The translations under genes and the position numbers were made by a program. A stretch of DNA of 47,220 nucleotides from Candidatus Gallimonas intestinigallinarum (lineage in GTDB: Bacteria; Bacillota_A; Clostridia; Christensenellales; Borkfalkiaceae): positions 1 through 47,220 of the forward strand of contig DXBS01000109.1 in assembly GCA_019116405.1 (NCBI GenBank), read 5' to 3'. Each line of letters opens with the position of its first letter. Within the stretch, counting starts at the first letter, position 1. Of the stretch, positions 7,913 through 16,871 are shown one piece after another. The notes under the pieces were generated by a model that saw only the letters and a list, made by a program, of their open reading frames with translations, made no database searches and was not told where the DNA came from.

Positions 7913-8701
7913 TTATTCCGATTGGGTCTCAGGCTCCTGCTTCTCCGCCTCTTTGCTCATTCTGCTCTGGCGGCGAAGTTCGTTCCTGCGCTCCTTGCGA
8001 TACTGCTGTTCCTCAAGAATGTGCTCCATCGTAAGATCCGCCGTCTGTTTGGCAAGCTTTAAGTCGTCATCCGATTCCAGGCGAATGGCAACGGGAGCGA
8101 TCTTGACCTTCTTTATTCCCTCCTGGCGCAAAAAGCGGTCAAGTTCGGTGTTGGCAAGCATGAAGCTGACCGTCACCGTATCACGGCGGATGGTCGCGCG
8201 CATGACCTTGTCCGACTTGCACTTGAAGGTGATCGCGTCATTGGATTCCAGCCGCTTGCAGCCCGGCTTTGCCAGCACATAGGCGGCAAGTTCATCAAAG
8301 CGCGCCCTGTCCTCAGGGGTGAGCTGCGCATACTTCTCGATAAAGGAGAGCCGCTGGGAAGCCTGGAAGACGACGCTGTCCTCGTTGAGTTCGATGCCGG
8401 GCGCCGCCTCAGCGACTGCAGCCTCTTCAACGACGGGCTCCGGTTCAGGCTCAGGGGCAGGCGCAGCAACGGGCGCGGGCTCAGGCTGAGGCGCGGGAGA
8501 TTCAATCACTTCCAGCACACCGCCTGAAACGCGCAGATAGACGTCCTCTTCCTGATTGATGACAACCGTCCGCTGGACAATCTTTTCCTGCCGCGATTTG
8601 CGGTTTTGGGAATTGGCGCGCTCCTCCACGCCCCAGAGAACGACTGCGGCGACGACCAGCACGATTACGATAACGATCATTACAATATAGAATGTATCCA
8701 T
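7913..8701 (-). CDS. Anchored membrane protein with Pro/Glu linker, function unknown
   Basis: A 262-aa protein with an N-terminal transmembrane helix (residues 5-24, Val/Ile-rich) and a basic stretch. A Pro/Ala/Glu-rich linker spans about 69-100, followed by a soluble charged C-terminal domain ending in a Lys/Arg/Glu helix. I do not recognise the domain. It follows an 11-bp gap after a 73-aa protein with a similar N-terminal layout; the two are probably co-transcribed and may act together. Confidence 0.7.
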   Translation of the reverse strand: MDTFYIVMIVIVIVLVVAAVVLWGVEERANSQNRKSRQEKIVQRTVVINQEEDVYLRVSGGVLEVIESPAPQPEPAPVAAPAPEPEPEPVVEEAAVAEAAPGIELNEDSVVFQASQRLSFIEKYAQLTPEDRARFDELAAYVLAKPGCKRLESNDAITFKCKSDKVMRATIRRDTVTVSFMLANTELDRFLRQEGIKKVKIAPVAIRLESDDDLKLAKQTADLTMEHILEEQQYRKERRNELRRQSRMSKEAEKQEPETQSE

Positions 8702-8710
8702 ATGCGCACC

Positions 8711-8932
8711 TCACTTTTTCTGTGCAGGTTTCGCGGGCACAACGTCCTCGCCCTCGATCCTGATGACTTTGCCGTTTTGGACGATCTCCAGGTACTGCAG
8801 CTTTGCATCGTCCGCTTCCGCTGCCTGCCGATCATGCTTGATCTGCTTGGACAGCAAGACCGCTTTGTAGACGATCGCGGCGAGCAGCAACGCAGCAACG
8901 ACGACACATACGACAATAATCGTTGTTTCCAT
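8711..8932 (-). CDS. Small single-pass membrane protein
   Basis: A 73-aa protein with one N-terminal helix (TTIIVVCVVVAALLLAAIVY) and a short charged domain containing LQYLEIVQNGKVIRIEGEDVV. The next gene has a comparable stretch, EEDVYLRVSGGVLEVIES, after its own helix, so the two may be diverged relatives. First gene of the pair, 180 bp from a good promoter. Function unknown. Confidence 0.7.
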   Translation of the reverse strand: METTIIVVCVVVAALLLAAIVYKAVLLSKQIKHDRQAAEADDAKLQYLEIVQNGKVIRIEGEDVVPAKPAQKK

Positions 8933-9112
8933 CTATTTTGTCCTCCCGCTTTATTCCAAAACAATATGTTTTTGGTAACCTTTGGCAGCATCGGATGCAC
9001 GCGGCAAATTCCGCAGCGCCGACGAGGCAAGGCGCATGGCTTTTCCATTCCCGCCACTTTCACGGCAGATTCTTACAGGCAAAAGAGTAAAAATCCCCGT
9101 AATTTTAATTGC

Positions 9113-9141
9113 ATTATATCACATGAAGCCCGCATGGTCAA
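9113..9141 (-). promoter_or_regulatory. Promoter of the small membrane-protein pair
   Basis: TTGACC (9136-9141) and TATAAT (9113-9118) are 17 bp apart on the minus strand. The leader before the first ATG is about 170 nt and unexplained. Confidence 0.75.
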
Positions 9142-9503
9142 GATGGTAACAGAAATTTATTGAAAAAATTTTTCGCTTCACAGAACAAAACATACAAATA
9201 TTGTCGTAAATTTCATGAAGCGGCCCGGCGAACTCCCGCGCCGCATCCGGACAAGTATGTCTCATCTTTTGCGCTCAGATCGCGCAGGCGTGTTTTTTCA
9301 GGCGCGCCGCACAAAAAACTTTCGGGCGTCACCCCGCAAAAAGGACGCGTGCTGCCCGTCCGCACTCCATGCGAGTGACAAAAATGGCGCAATGGATATG
9401 CTATGTCAGACATAATTGAAGCATTAGCATAGTAGTATGCGACGCATAATACTATTTTTAGCTTACAATTTCGTCATTTGCGAGCATAAAAGGCGCAAAA
9501 AAA
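9142..9503. other. Non-coding gap with inverted repeats
   Basis: No convincing gene. Two short inverted repeats occur near the right end: TATGTC/GACATA at about 9402-9414, and an 11-bp arm pair (one mismatch) at 9431-9453 centred on GCGACGC. They could be operators or a degraded element. The rest is featureless. Confidence 0.5.
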
Positions 9504-9541
9504 GAGAAGGCGGAAGTCACACGGCTTCCGCCCTCTCACAC
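9504..9541 (-). terminator. Terminator of the DUF3737 gene
   Basis: GGCGGAAG pairs with CTTCCGCC, the stem is extended by GAG/CTC, and seven T follow on the minus strand, just past the stop codon. Confidence 0.88.
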
Positions 9542-9550
9542 ACCTCAGAA

Positions 9551-10393
9551 TCAACCTTTTTGAACAATTTCCGCTTCTACGGGATACACACTGTCCCCTT
9601 TGATGATCTCCCCGATCTTATCTGCCACGATTTTACCGCTCCTCGGGTTCTTGACAGAGAGAATTTCGCCGTGTACCGTCGCATCGACGTCGCTGTATTC
9701 AAACGCCAGATCACAGTTCTCCATCGTGCAATCGATGAGTCTGAGCCGTTTGCAGTAGCACAGCGGCTGCGTCCCCTTGATATGACATCGGATGAGTGTC
9801 AGCCCCTCCGAGTACCAGCCCAGGTACTCCCCATCGATCACGGAGTCGGTGACCGTGACATCCTTTGCGTGCCAGAAGGCGTCCTTTGTTTTGAGCGTTG
9901 AGTCGGAGATCATCACGTCCCGCGTATATTGGAAGGAATATTTCCCCTCAAACCGCAAACCACTTGCGTGGATCGCCCCGCTCTCAAGAAAGGCATACTC
10001 CGATACGATCTCACAATTTTCGATGGCAATGTTTTCGCACTTCCAGCCGAACTCCGGGGAATTCGCCGTGCAATTGCTCAGCTCCACGCCCCGGCACTCA
10101 CGCAGCGCCTTGATGCCATTCAGACGGCTGTCCGTGATTTTCACGCCGTTATCGTACCACAGCGCCGCGCGGCAATGCTCGGTGAGTTCACAGCCGGAGA
10201 CGCGCAGGTCGTGGACATGCCAGAAAGGATAGCGCAAATTCATATAGCAGTTTTCCGCAACAATGCAACGCCCCTCTTTTAAAGCGGACTCTCCGTCCTC
10301 CTCGCCCTCAAAACGACAATTCCTGACACACAGATCTTCGGCGTGATAGAGCGCGCGCTCCTCCCCGAAGCGTTGATTTTCAATGAGTTTCAT
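9551..10393 (-). CDS. DUF3737 family right-handed beta-helix protein
   Basis: A 280-aa cytoplasmic protein. The start MKLIENQRFGEERALYHAED and repeated 20-22-residue rungs with alternating Cys/Asp/Ser and aromatic pairs (RYPFWHVHDL, KDAFWHAKDV) match the DUF3737 family, thought to fold as a beta-helix. Its biochemical role is unknown. ATG 10391-10393 follows GAAGGAAACAAA. It lies downstream of xylB in the same direction, separated by a GC hairpin. Confidence 0.85.
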   Translation of the reverse strand: MKLIENQRFGEERALYHAEDLCVRNCRFEGEEDGESALKEGRCIVAENCYMNLRYPFWHVHDLRVSGCELTEHCRAALWYDNGVKITDSRLNGIKALRECRGVELSNCTANSPEFGWKCENIAIENCEIVSEYAFLESGAIHASGLRFEGKYSFQYTRDVMISDSTLKTKDAFWHAKDVTVTDSVIDGEYLGWYSEGLTLIRCHIKGTQPLCYCKRLRLIDCTMENCDLAFEYSDVDATVHGEILSVKNPRSGKIVADKIGEIIKGDSVYPVEAEIVQKG

Positions 10394-10408
10394 TTTGTTT
10401 CCTTCTTC

Positions 10409-10433
10409 GCCCGCAGGCTGTTTGCCTGCGGGC
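10409..10433 (-). terminator. Hairpin between xylB and the DUF3737 gene
   Basis: GCCCGCAGGC pairs with GCCTGCGGGC across 5 nt. No T-tract follows on the minus strand, so it may be a weak terminator or mRNA-stability hairpin rather than a full stop. Confidence 0.5.
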
Positions 10434-10501
10434 AGTCTTGTTTGCCTGCTCTCCCTTCCTCTTTTCGCGCACAGCACATGTCCGCGAATTATCTCCGCGT
10501 C

Positions 10502-11962
10502 CTAAAACAATCCCTTAAGCGCGGGATACAATTTTGTGAAGTGACGATAGCGGGCCTCATAGTCCGCCGCGATTTGCTTATCGGGCAGTACCGTCTCCCT
10601 GACGCGGACGATGGCAGACGCCGCTTCCTGTACCGACCCATATTCTCCGCAGCCCACCATCGCGAGCATCGCGGCGCCGAAGCCGGGGCCCTGCTCCGTC
10701 TGCGGAATGTCCACGGGCATATTCATGACATTGGCGACGATCTTGCGCCAAAGTTTGCTCTTCGCTCCCCCGCCGCACAGCTTGGTGCGCGCGATATGGG
10801 CGCCGTTCTTCTTTGCCGCCTCCATGCAGTCGCGGAGCGCGAATGCGACCCCTTCGAGCACGGCAAGCGTCATCTGCCCGCGCGTCGTATCCGGGCGCAT
10901 GCCGATGAATGCGCCGCGCGCCGTGACGTCGTTATGCGGACTGCGCTCGCCCATGAGGTAGGGAAGGAAGTACACGTCGTTCCTGCCGAGGAAGTCGTCC
11001 AGCCCTGCCTGCTCGGCGGCATAGTCGGTGGTCTGCAAGATATGATCGGACCACCAGCTGTTGCAGCTTGCGGCGGACAGGATACAGCCCATCAGGTGCC
11101 AGCCGCCGTCCGCATGGCAGAAGGAGTGCAGCGCGTTGATCTTATCCTCTTTATAGGCCTCAGACGAAACGAACAGCGTGCCGCTCGTACCTAAGGAGAT
11201 ATTGCAGCCGCCCTCGCCGACAACGCCCGTGCCCACCGCCGCCGCGGCGTTGTCGCCCGCACCCGCAATGACTTTGACATCCTTCAGCCCGAGCTGCTCT
11301 GCGATTTCTGCTTTCAGCGTGCCGACCACTTCATAGCTCTCGTGCAGCTTGGGAAGCATCTGTTCGGAAATCCCGCAGAGCTCGCACATTTCGGGCGACC
11401 AGCGACGATTCTTGACATCCAATAAAAGCATGCCGCTCGCGTCCGAGAGCTCGGTCGAAAACGCGCCCGACAACTTGTATGCAAGGTAATCCTTGGGCAG
11501 CATGATCTTGGAAATGCGCGAGAAGTTCTCGGGCTCGTGTTTTTTCAGCCAAAGGAGCTTGGGCGCCGTGAACCCCGCAAAGGCGATATTGACCGTCCAC
11601 GCGGAGAGCTTGTCCTTTCCGACGGCCTCGTTGAGGTACCTGGTCTCCTCCTCCGTCCTGCCGTCATTCCACAGAATCGCGGGGCGGATGACGTTGTCCT
11701 CTCTATCAAGCGCGACGAGCCCATGCATCTGTCCGCCGAAGGAGATGCCTTTGACAAGCGATTTATCCTGCCCCGCGAGCAGTTCTTTTAAGCCTCGCAG
11801 CGTTGCCGCAAACCAGTCCTCCGGGTTTTGTTCGCTCCAGCCGCTTTGAGGGTAGGAAACAGGATAAGTCTGCGTATTCTCTGCCAAAATTGTGCCGTCT
11901 GCAGCGACGAGCAGGAACTTTGCCCCGCTCGTGCCTAAGTCAATTCCGATATAAGTATTCAT
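10502..11962 (-). CDS. xylB: Xylulokinase-type FGGY sugar kinase
   Basis: A 486-aa kinase of the FGGY family that phosphorylates a ketopentose using ATP. It begins YIGIDLGTSGAKFLLV (phosphate-1 loop), has the substrate segment SFGGQMHGLVALD, GAGDNAAAAVGTG in the second domain and CGGGAKSKLWRKIVAN near the C-terminus. These features fit D-xylulokinase best. It lies 3 bp after the isomerase gene, so the kinase probably acts on the isomerase product. The exact pentulose is not certain, because the partner isomerase is not a xylose isomerase. Confidence 0.9.
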   Translation of the reverse strand: MNTYIGIDLGTSGAKFLLVAADGTILAENTQTYPVSYPQSGWSEQNPEDWFAATLRGLKELLAGQDKSLVKGISFGGQMHGLVALDREDNVIRPAILWNDGRTEEETRYLNEAVGKDKLSAWTVNIAFAGFTAPKLLWLKKHEPENFSRISKIMLPKDYLAYKLSGAFSTELSDASGMLLLDVKNRRWSPEMCELCGISEQMLPKLHESYEVVGTLKAEIAEQLGLKDVKVIAGAGDNAAAAVGTGVVGEGGCNISLGTSGTLFVSSEAYKEDKINALHSFCHADGGWHLMGCILSAASCNSWWSDHILQTTDYAAEQAGLDDFLGRNDVYFLPYLMGERSPHNDVTARGAFIGMRPDTTRGQMTLAVLEGVAFALRDCMEAAKKNGAHIARTKLCGGGAKSKLWRKIVANVMNMPVDIPQTEQGPGFGAAMLAMVGCGEYGSVQEAASAIVRVRETVLPDKQIAADYEARYRHFTKLYPALKGLF

Positions 11963-11965
11963 AGA

Positions 11966-13459
11966 TTATTGTTCAAAAGGATTTTCGGTCGGATAGAGGT
12001 CACCCTTCGTACGATTAAACCCGATATCCTCTGCACCGATGTACTTGAACACCTCATACAAGGCTTTGCCGAAGTGACCGAACGCGACCGCGCCGTGGTG
12101 CGGGAAACCGCCCTCGATGAGCACATGACGGTAGAAGCGCCCCATCTCGGGAATTGCAAAAATGCCGATCGAGCCGAAGCTGTGCGTCGCCACGGGCAGG
12201 ACTTCACCCTGTGCAACATACGCGCGAAGGTGGTTATCCGCCGTGCTCTGCAACCGATAGAACGTGATCTTCCCGGGGACGATGTCCCCTTCCAGCGTGC
12301 CGTTCGTCACCTCGATGGGAAGCGAGCGCGCCATGATCTTCTGGTACTTCATCGTCGGATTGCACAGCTTTCCCGCGCAGGTGTTTCCGCAGTGGAAGCC
12401 CATGAACGTATCCGTCAGCTTGTAGCTGTACTTTCCTGCAATGTCCGCGTTGTAGAGTTCCTTGGGCACCGTGTTGTTGATGTCAAGTAGCGTCACGGCG
12501 TCCTCGGAGACAACCGTTCCGATGAACTCGGAAAGCGCCCCGTAGATATCCACCTCGCACGAGACGGGAATGCCTCTGCCCGTCAGTCTCGAATTGACAT
12601 AGCACGGCACAAACCCGAACTGCGTCTGGAAGGCAGGCCAGCACTTGCCTGCGATCGCCACATATTCGCGGCTGCCCTTGTGCGCCTCGATCCAGTCGAG
12701 GAGCGTAAGTTCATACTGCGCAAGTTTCGCCAGAATTTCAGGCTTTTTGTTACCCGCGCCCAGCTCCTTCTCCATATCTGCGACCACTTCGGGAATGCGC
12801 TTATCGTTATCGTGCTTGTGGAATGCCTCGAAGAGGTCGAGCTCGCTGTTCTCCTCGATTTCGATGCCGAGGTTATAAAGCTGTTGGATGGGCGCGTTGC
12901 AGGCGAGGAAGTTTGTGGGACGCGGTCCAAAGGAGATGATCTTCAGATGCTTTAAGGCATACACCGCGCGGGCGATGGGCAAAAACTCGTGGATCATGTC
13001 CGCACATTCCGCCGCGTCCCCCACGGGGTACTCGGGAATGTACGCCTTCACGCCGCGCAGCTTTAAGTTATAACTTGCGTTCAGCATGCCGCAGTAAGCA
13101 TCGCCGCGGGAATCTGCGAGGACAGCGATATTCTCCTCCGCCGCCGCGCAGAACATGACGGGACCGCCCACCTTTGCCGCGAACTCCTTTGCAAGCATCG
13201 TTTCGGAGATTTCGGGGCCGAAGTTGCCCAGATACACCACGAGCGCGTTGCAACCTGCCGCCATAACGTCGGAAAGCGCCTGCTGCATATGGATCTCGCT
13301 CTCGACGATGCACACGGGACACTCGTAGATATCCCCTTTGCCGTACTTACTCTCGTACGCTTCAACGAGCGCCTTGCGCCTGTTTACCGACAGGCTCTCC
13401 GGAAAACAGTCGCGGCTCACCGCCACTACCCCCACTTTCATCTTGGGAATGTTTTGCAT
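11966..13459 (-). CDS. L-fucose/L-arabinose isomerase-family sugar isomerase
   Basis: A 497-aa protein of the FucI/AraA superfamily, which interconverts aldoses and ketoses with a divalent metal. Visible marks include GNFGPEISETMLA in the N-terminal Rossmann part, a Glu/Asp-rich central segment (VDIYGALSEFIGT, LLDINNT) and the C-terminal HCGNTCAGKLC. ATG 13457-13459 follows AAGGAGGAAATT; an in-frame ATG 18 bp earlier lacks a ribosome site. It forms an operon with xylB, so a pentose or deoxyhexose entering as a ketose phosphate is likely. Substrate cannot be fixed from sequence. Confidence 0.85.
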   Translation of the reverse strand: MQNIPKMKVGVVAVSRDCFPESLSVNRRKALVEAYESKYGKGDIYECPVCIVESEIHMQQALSDVMAAGCNALVVYLGNFGPEISETMLAKEFAAKVGGPVMFCAAAEENIAVLADSRGDAYCGMLNASYNLKLRGVKAYIPEYPVGDAAECADMIHEFLPIARAVYALKHLKIISFGPRPTNFLACNAPIQQLYNLGIEIEENSELDLFEAFHKHDNDKRIPEVVADMEKELGAGNKKPEILAKLAQYELTLLDWIEAHKGSREYVAIAGKCWPAFQTQFGFVPCYVNSRLTGRGIPVSCEVDIYGALSEFIGTVVSEDAVTLLDINNTVPKELYNADIAGKYSYKLTDTFMGFHCGNTCAGKLCNPTMKYQKIMARSLPIEVTNGTLEGDIVPGKITFYRLQSTADNHLRAYVAQGEVLPVATHSFGSIGIFAIPEMGRFYRHVLIEGGFPHHGAVAFGHFGKALYEVFKYIGAEDIGFNRTKGDLYPTENPFEQ

Positions 13460-13479
13460 AATTTCCTCCTTATCCAAAA

Positions 13480-13542
13480 GGCAAGCTTATTCTGCTTGCC
13501 GTTGTACAAGTTGAGTTTATCAAAGAGTCCCCGGAAAGTCAA
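13480..13542 (-). promoter_or_regulatory. Promoter and leader inverted repeat of the sugar operon
   Basis: TTGACT (13537-13542) and TAAACT (13514-13519) are 17 bp apart. Downstream, GGCAAGC at 13480-13486 pairs with GCTTGCC at 13494-13500 just before the ribosome site. It is a candidate operator or RNA hairpin. Confidence 0.65.
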
Positions 13543-13620
13543 GTGCATTGCATGATTTGTCCCTTTTTCCCGCCGTCAAACCGCATTTTCGCCCGCGATG
13601 ACGAAGTGTAAGCACCGATG

Positions 13621-13828
13621 TTACCGTCCTTGCTGTTTTAATTGATAGAGTACATAGTCCAGGTCGCTGATGCGCCGCTCCGCCCTGTGAACATCCTCCA
13701 GATAGCTGTCTCTGTACTTGCGCAACAGCCGTTCCTGCGCGGCGTACTGTCCGAGCGCTTCAAGCCAGGCAAATTCCGCGACGTCCTCCCGATAATCCGA
13801 TCTCCGTGAGCCTTTCCGCAGATATCAC
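13621..13828 (-). pseudogene. Small gene broken by a one-base insertion
   Basis: GTG 13826-13828 follows AAGGAGG and begins MISAERLTEIGLS. After that the frame shifts by one base at the GGG run complementary to 13788-13790. Removing one G gives EDVAEFAWLEALGQYAAQER, an Arg/Glu-rich helix and ISDLDYVLYQLKQQGR, then TAA at 13621-13623; 68 aa in all. The restored product looks like a small helical regulator or anti-toxin-like protein, but I do not recognise it. Either a recent pseudogene or a sequencing error in the homopolymer. Confidence 0.6.
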
Positions 13829-13852
13829 GCCAAACCCTCCTTGTAAAAATAA

Positions 13853-13912
13853 GTGCGCAAGACTTTTCCGTCTTTACGCACTCATTATAACACGCTCGTT
13901 TCAATATGTAAA
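13853..13912 (-). promoter_or_regulatory. Promoter with overlapping inverted repeat
   Basis: TTTACA (13907-13912) and TATAAT (13884-13889) are 17 bp apart on the minus strand. An imperfect inverted repeat (GTGCGCAAGAC at 13853-13863 with GTCTTTACGCAC at 13870-13881) covers the expected start site, so it looks like an operator. Confidence 0.65.
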
Positions 13913-13975
13913 ATACTTATATTTTATTTCTGATTATGCCTTTTAGCTATCTGTCGTACACATACCCGCGCCGCA

Positions 13976-14938
13976 TTACAGCGCACCGACAATCTTGTGC
14001 GGCACATACAACTCGTCGATATAGGCGACGTCCTCGTCGGTGAGAGAGACGTCCAGCGCAGCGACGGCATCGTCGAGATACTTCGCCTTGGTCGCGCCGA
14101 CGATGGGCGAAGCAATGCCCTTTTTGAAGTGCCATGCAAAGGTGATCGCCGTCATGCTCGCAGCGTACTTTTGTGCAAGTTCATAAATCCTTGCAGCAAT
14201 GCCCTTGTCCTGTTCCTCGGTGGAGTCGTACTTCCCGCGGGCGGTCGTATCCGTCTTGCTGCGCATGGTGTCCGCCTCCCAGTTCGGGCGGGCGCACCTG
14301 CCGGCCGCCAGGGGGCTGTACGGCGTGAGAGACACGTTCATCTGCTTACAGATGGGGATGAGTTCGCGTTCGTCCTCGCGGTAGAGCGGGTTGTAGTGGT
14401 TCTGCATGGATACGAAGGGCGTCCAGCCATTGTCCCGCGCGGCAAGCTGCATGTTGTAGAACTGATAGCCGTACATCGCAGAAGCGCCCAGCGCGCGCAC
14501 CTTGCCTGCCTTGACGAGCCCGTGCAAAGCCTCCATCGTCTCCTCGATGGGCGTGCCATAGTCGAAGCGGTGAATGATATACAGGTCGAGATAGTCGGTG
14601 CCCAGTCGCTTCAAGGTGCCCTCAATTTCGCGATTGATTGCCTCGCGCGAGAGATGCCCTTCGTTGAAGTACACCTTGGACGCAAGCACGACCTGATCGC
14701 GCACAACGTTCCTTCTGATCGCCCTGCCGAGGTACTCCTCGCTCGTGCCCGCCGAATAGCCGTTCGCGGTATCGAAGAAGTTGATGCCCAGATCGAGGGC
14801 ATGGCGGATGATTGCTTCACTCTGATCGGGATCCAGCGTCCAGGCATGCATCTTGCTGGCAGGATCGCCGAAGCTCATGCACCCCAGGCAAAAGCGGGAA
14901 ACGTTTATTCCGCTGTTTCCAAGCTGCGCATATTGCAT
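13976..14938 (-). CDS. Aldo/keto reductase
   Basis: A 320-aa NAD(P)H-dependent oxidoreductase with the AKR beta/alpha barrel. The catalytic tetrad is visible: Asp and Tyr in FFDTANGYSAG, Lys in LASKVYF, His in YIIHRFDYG. The C-terminal SPIVGATK motif binds the cofactor. ATG 14936-14938 has AAGGAG upstream. It follows the LysR gene by 10 bp and is last in a redox operon. Substrate unknown. Confidence 0.93.
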   Translation of the reverse strand: MQYAQLGNSGINVSRFCLGCMSFGDPASKMHAWTLDPDQSEAIIRHALDLGINFFDTANGYSAGTSEEYLGRAIRRNVVRDQVVLASKVYFNEGHLSREAINREIEGTLKRLGTDYLDLYIIHRFDYGTPIEETMEALHGLVKAGKVRALGASAMYGYQFYNMQLAARDNGWTPFVSMQNHYNPLYREDERELIPICKQMNVSLTPYSPLAAGRCARPNWEADTMRSKTDTTARGKYDSTEEQDKGIAARIYELAQKYAASMTAITFAWHFKKGIASPIVGATKAKYLDDAVAALDVSLTDEDVAYIDELYVPHKIVGAL

Positions 14939-14948
14939 ATGATTCTCC

Positions 14949-15836
14949 TTACGATTCGCCTTTGTTCAATTTTTCTCTAACGTATTCAAGAAATGTGGAC
15001 ACCGCCTGCGTCTGCGGCTGGTGCTTCTTCCATACCATCGTGCTCGTTACGGCAAGTTCGGGATAGAAGGGCTTGAAGATGATATTGGGATTATGATAAA
15101 GTTTCGATGCGCCCTCGATGGTGATCGCCGCCCCCACCTCGCAGTCCACGAGCATGGCGGCGTTGTATAGAAGGTTGTAGGTGGCGTATACGTTCATTTT
15201 GTCATAGTATTCGCCGAACCAGTCTGCAACGCCCTGCGCAACCCCCCGCTTTGCAATGAATACGCGCCTTCCGACGAGGTCTTCCTTCGTGACGTACTCC
15301 TTCTGCGCAAGCGGACACTTGGCGGGTACGATGACGCCCCAGCGCTCCTTTCCGGGGAGTACGATGCTTTCATACTTGGAGATGTCCGTCGGCCCCAGCA
15401 ATACGCCGATATCCAGCGTGCCGCGCTCCAACCGCTCCCTGACGTGGTCGGCGTCATTGGAATAGATATCGAATTTGACCTCGGGGTACAGCTCGCTGAA
15501 ATCGCGCATGATCTGTGCAAGACAGCGCATGGTGTCCGCCTCACCGCTGCCGATGGAAACGGTGCCGCTGAGCGTATCGCCCCGGTTTTGAAACTCCTGC
15601 TCCGTCTTTTCAGTGAGGTCGACGATCTCCTGTGCGCGCCGCCGAAGCAGCATGCCCGCCTCGGTGAGCGTGCTCGAATGCCTGCCGCGCACAAACAGCT
15701 GCGTGCCAAGTTCCTCTTCCAGCTGCATGAGCTGGCGGGAGAGTGCGGGTTGGGAGATATGCAGGATCTCTGAGGCGCGCGTGATGTTCTCCTCCCGCGC
15801 CACCGTCAGAAAGTATTTGAGTACCCGAACTTCCAT
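14949..15836 (-). CDS. LysR-family transcriptional regulator
   Basis: A 295-aa regulator with the N-terminal winged helix (MEVRVLKYFLTVAREENITR...ISQPALSRQLMQLEEELG) and a C-terminal effector-binding domain. Translation most likely starts at ATG 15834-15836, behind AGGAGG; upstream extension gives low-complexity residues. Unlike most LysR genes it runs in the same direction as its neighbours, embedded between the cupin and aldo/keto reductase genes, which implies autoregulation of the operon. Confidence 0.93.
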   Translation of the reverse strand: MEVRVLKYFLTVAREENITRASEILHISQPALSRQLMQLEEELGTQLFVRGRHSSTLTEAGMLLRRRAQEIVDLTEKTEQEFQNRGDTLSGTVSIGSGEADTMRCLAQIMRDFSELYPEVKFDIYSNDADHVRERLERGTLDIGVLLGPTDISKYESIVLPGKERWGVIVPAKCPLAQKEYVTKEDLVGRRVFIAKRGVAQGVADWFGEYYDKMNVYATYNLLYNAAMLVDCEVGAAITIEGASKLYHNPNIIFKPFYPELAVTSTMVWKKHQPQTQAVSTFLEYVREKLNKGES

Positions 15837-15916
15837 AGCCGCTCCTCCTGCGTGCTTGCCGCCACCAAGCGGCTCACAAGGACGCGACGCATGCCGCGCC
15901 TTTTCCAATGGTCAAA

Positions 15917-16336
15917 TTACAATTTCTGATACTGCTCGTCGTCCACGGTTTCCAGCCACTCGTTGGACGTGCTCTCGCCGGGGACTTCCACCGCAATGTG
16001 AGAGAACCAGCTGTCCTGCTTCGCGCCGTGCCAGTGCTTGACCTCGGGCGGAATGACGACGACGTCGCCGGGCTTTAACGACTGCGCGGGCTTGCCCCAT
16101 TCCTGATACCAGCCGCTGCCCGCCACGCACAAGAGGATCTGTCCGCCGCCCTTCGTGGCGTGGTGGATGTGCCAGTTGTTGCGGCAGCCCGGCTCGAACG
16201 TGACGTTCGCAAAGAAGGGCGAGACGCCTGCGGGCGTCAGGGGGTTGAGATAGGATTTGCCGATGAAATACTGCGCATAGGCGGTATTCTCATTGCACAG
16301 ACCAAATACGTTGCTTGCTTCAAAATTTTGATCCAT
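15917..16336 (-). CDS. Cupin-domain protein
   Basis: A 139-aa single-domain cupin. Metal ligands are suggested by NWHIHHATKGGG and VIPPEVKHWHGA. The family includes carboxymuconolactone-decarboxylase-linked cupins often found beside aldo/keto reductases and flavodoxins. ATG 16334-16336 follows AGAGGTGACCAAC. The reaction is unknown. Confidence 0.85.
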   Translation of the reverse strand: MDQNFEASNVFGLCNENTAYAQYFIGKSYLNPLTPAGVSPFFANVTFEPGCRNNWHIHHATKGGGQILLCVAGSGWYQEWGKPAQSLKPGDVVVIPPEVKHWHGAKQDSWFSHIAVEVPGESTSNEWLETVDDEQYQKL

Positions 16337-16379
16337 GTTGGTCACCTCTATTTTTTTGATTGGACTGCTGCCGGGCGCA

Positions 16380-16856
16380 TCAGAGCTGTAAGGACTGCAG
16401 CCAGGCGCCGAGTTCACGCTGCGACGCGGCGGCGCTCAGCTTTTTGCAGGGCTTCCAGTGCACAGTCGGCGGGCAAAGCTTGTGCAAAACAGCGTCCGTC
16501 TTGCCGACGCCGCTGCCGCCCGACGTACAGAAGGGCACCACCGTCTTGCCGGCAAAGTCATAGTTCTCCAAAAATGTCTCGATGATGCGCGGCGCAATGC
16601 CCCACCAGATGGGGAAGCCGACGAACACCACGTCGTATTGCGCCAGATCCACGCTGTCCGCAATGGCGGGACGGCAGTTTTCGTCCTTCATCTCCAGCGT
16701 GGAGCGGCTGGACTTATCCATCCAGTTGAGATCTGCCGCCGTGTACGGCTGCGCGGGTTTGATTTCATAGGTATCTGCGCCCGCCGCCTTTGCAAGCTCG
16801 TGCGCCACGCGGGCGGTCACGCCGCTGCAGGAAAAATATGCGATCAATGCTTTCAT
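16380..16856 (-). CDS. Flavodoxin
   Basis: A 158-aa flavodoxin-fold electron carrier. The FMN phosphate loop is AYFSCSGVTARVA (usual S/T-x-T-G-x-T replaced by SCSGVT). The isoalloxazine loops are VFVGFPIWWGIAP and PFCTSGGSG. ATG 16854-16856 follows GAGGAGG. Start of the next gene is 43 bp away. It probably supplies electrons to the redox enzymes in this operon. Confidence 0.9.
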   Translation of the reverse strand: MKALIAYFSCSGVTARVAHELAKAAGADTYEIKPAQPYTAADLNWMDKSSRSTLEMKDENCRPAIADSVDLAQYDVVFVGFPIWWGIAPRIIETFLENYDFAGKTVVPFCTSGGSGVGKTDAVLHKLCPPTVHWKPCKKLSAAASQRELGAWLQSLQL

Positions 16857-16871
16857 AACAATACCTCCTCT

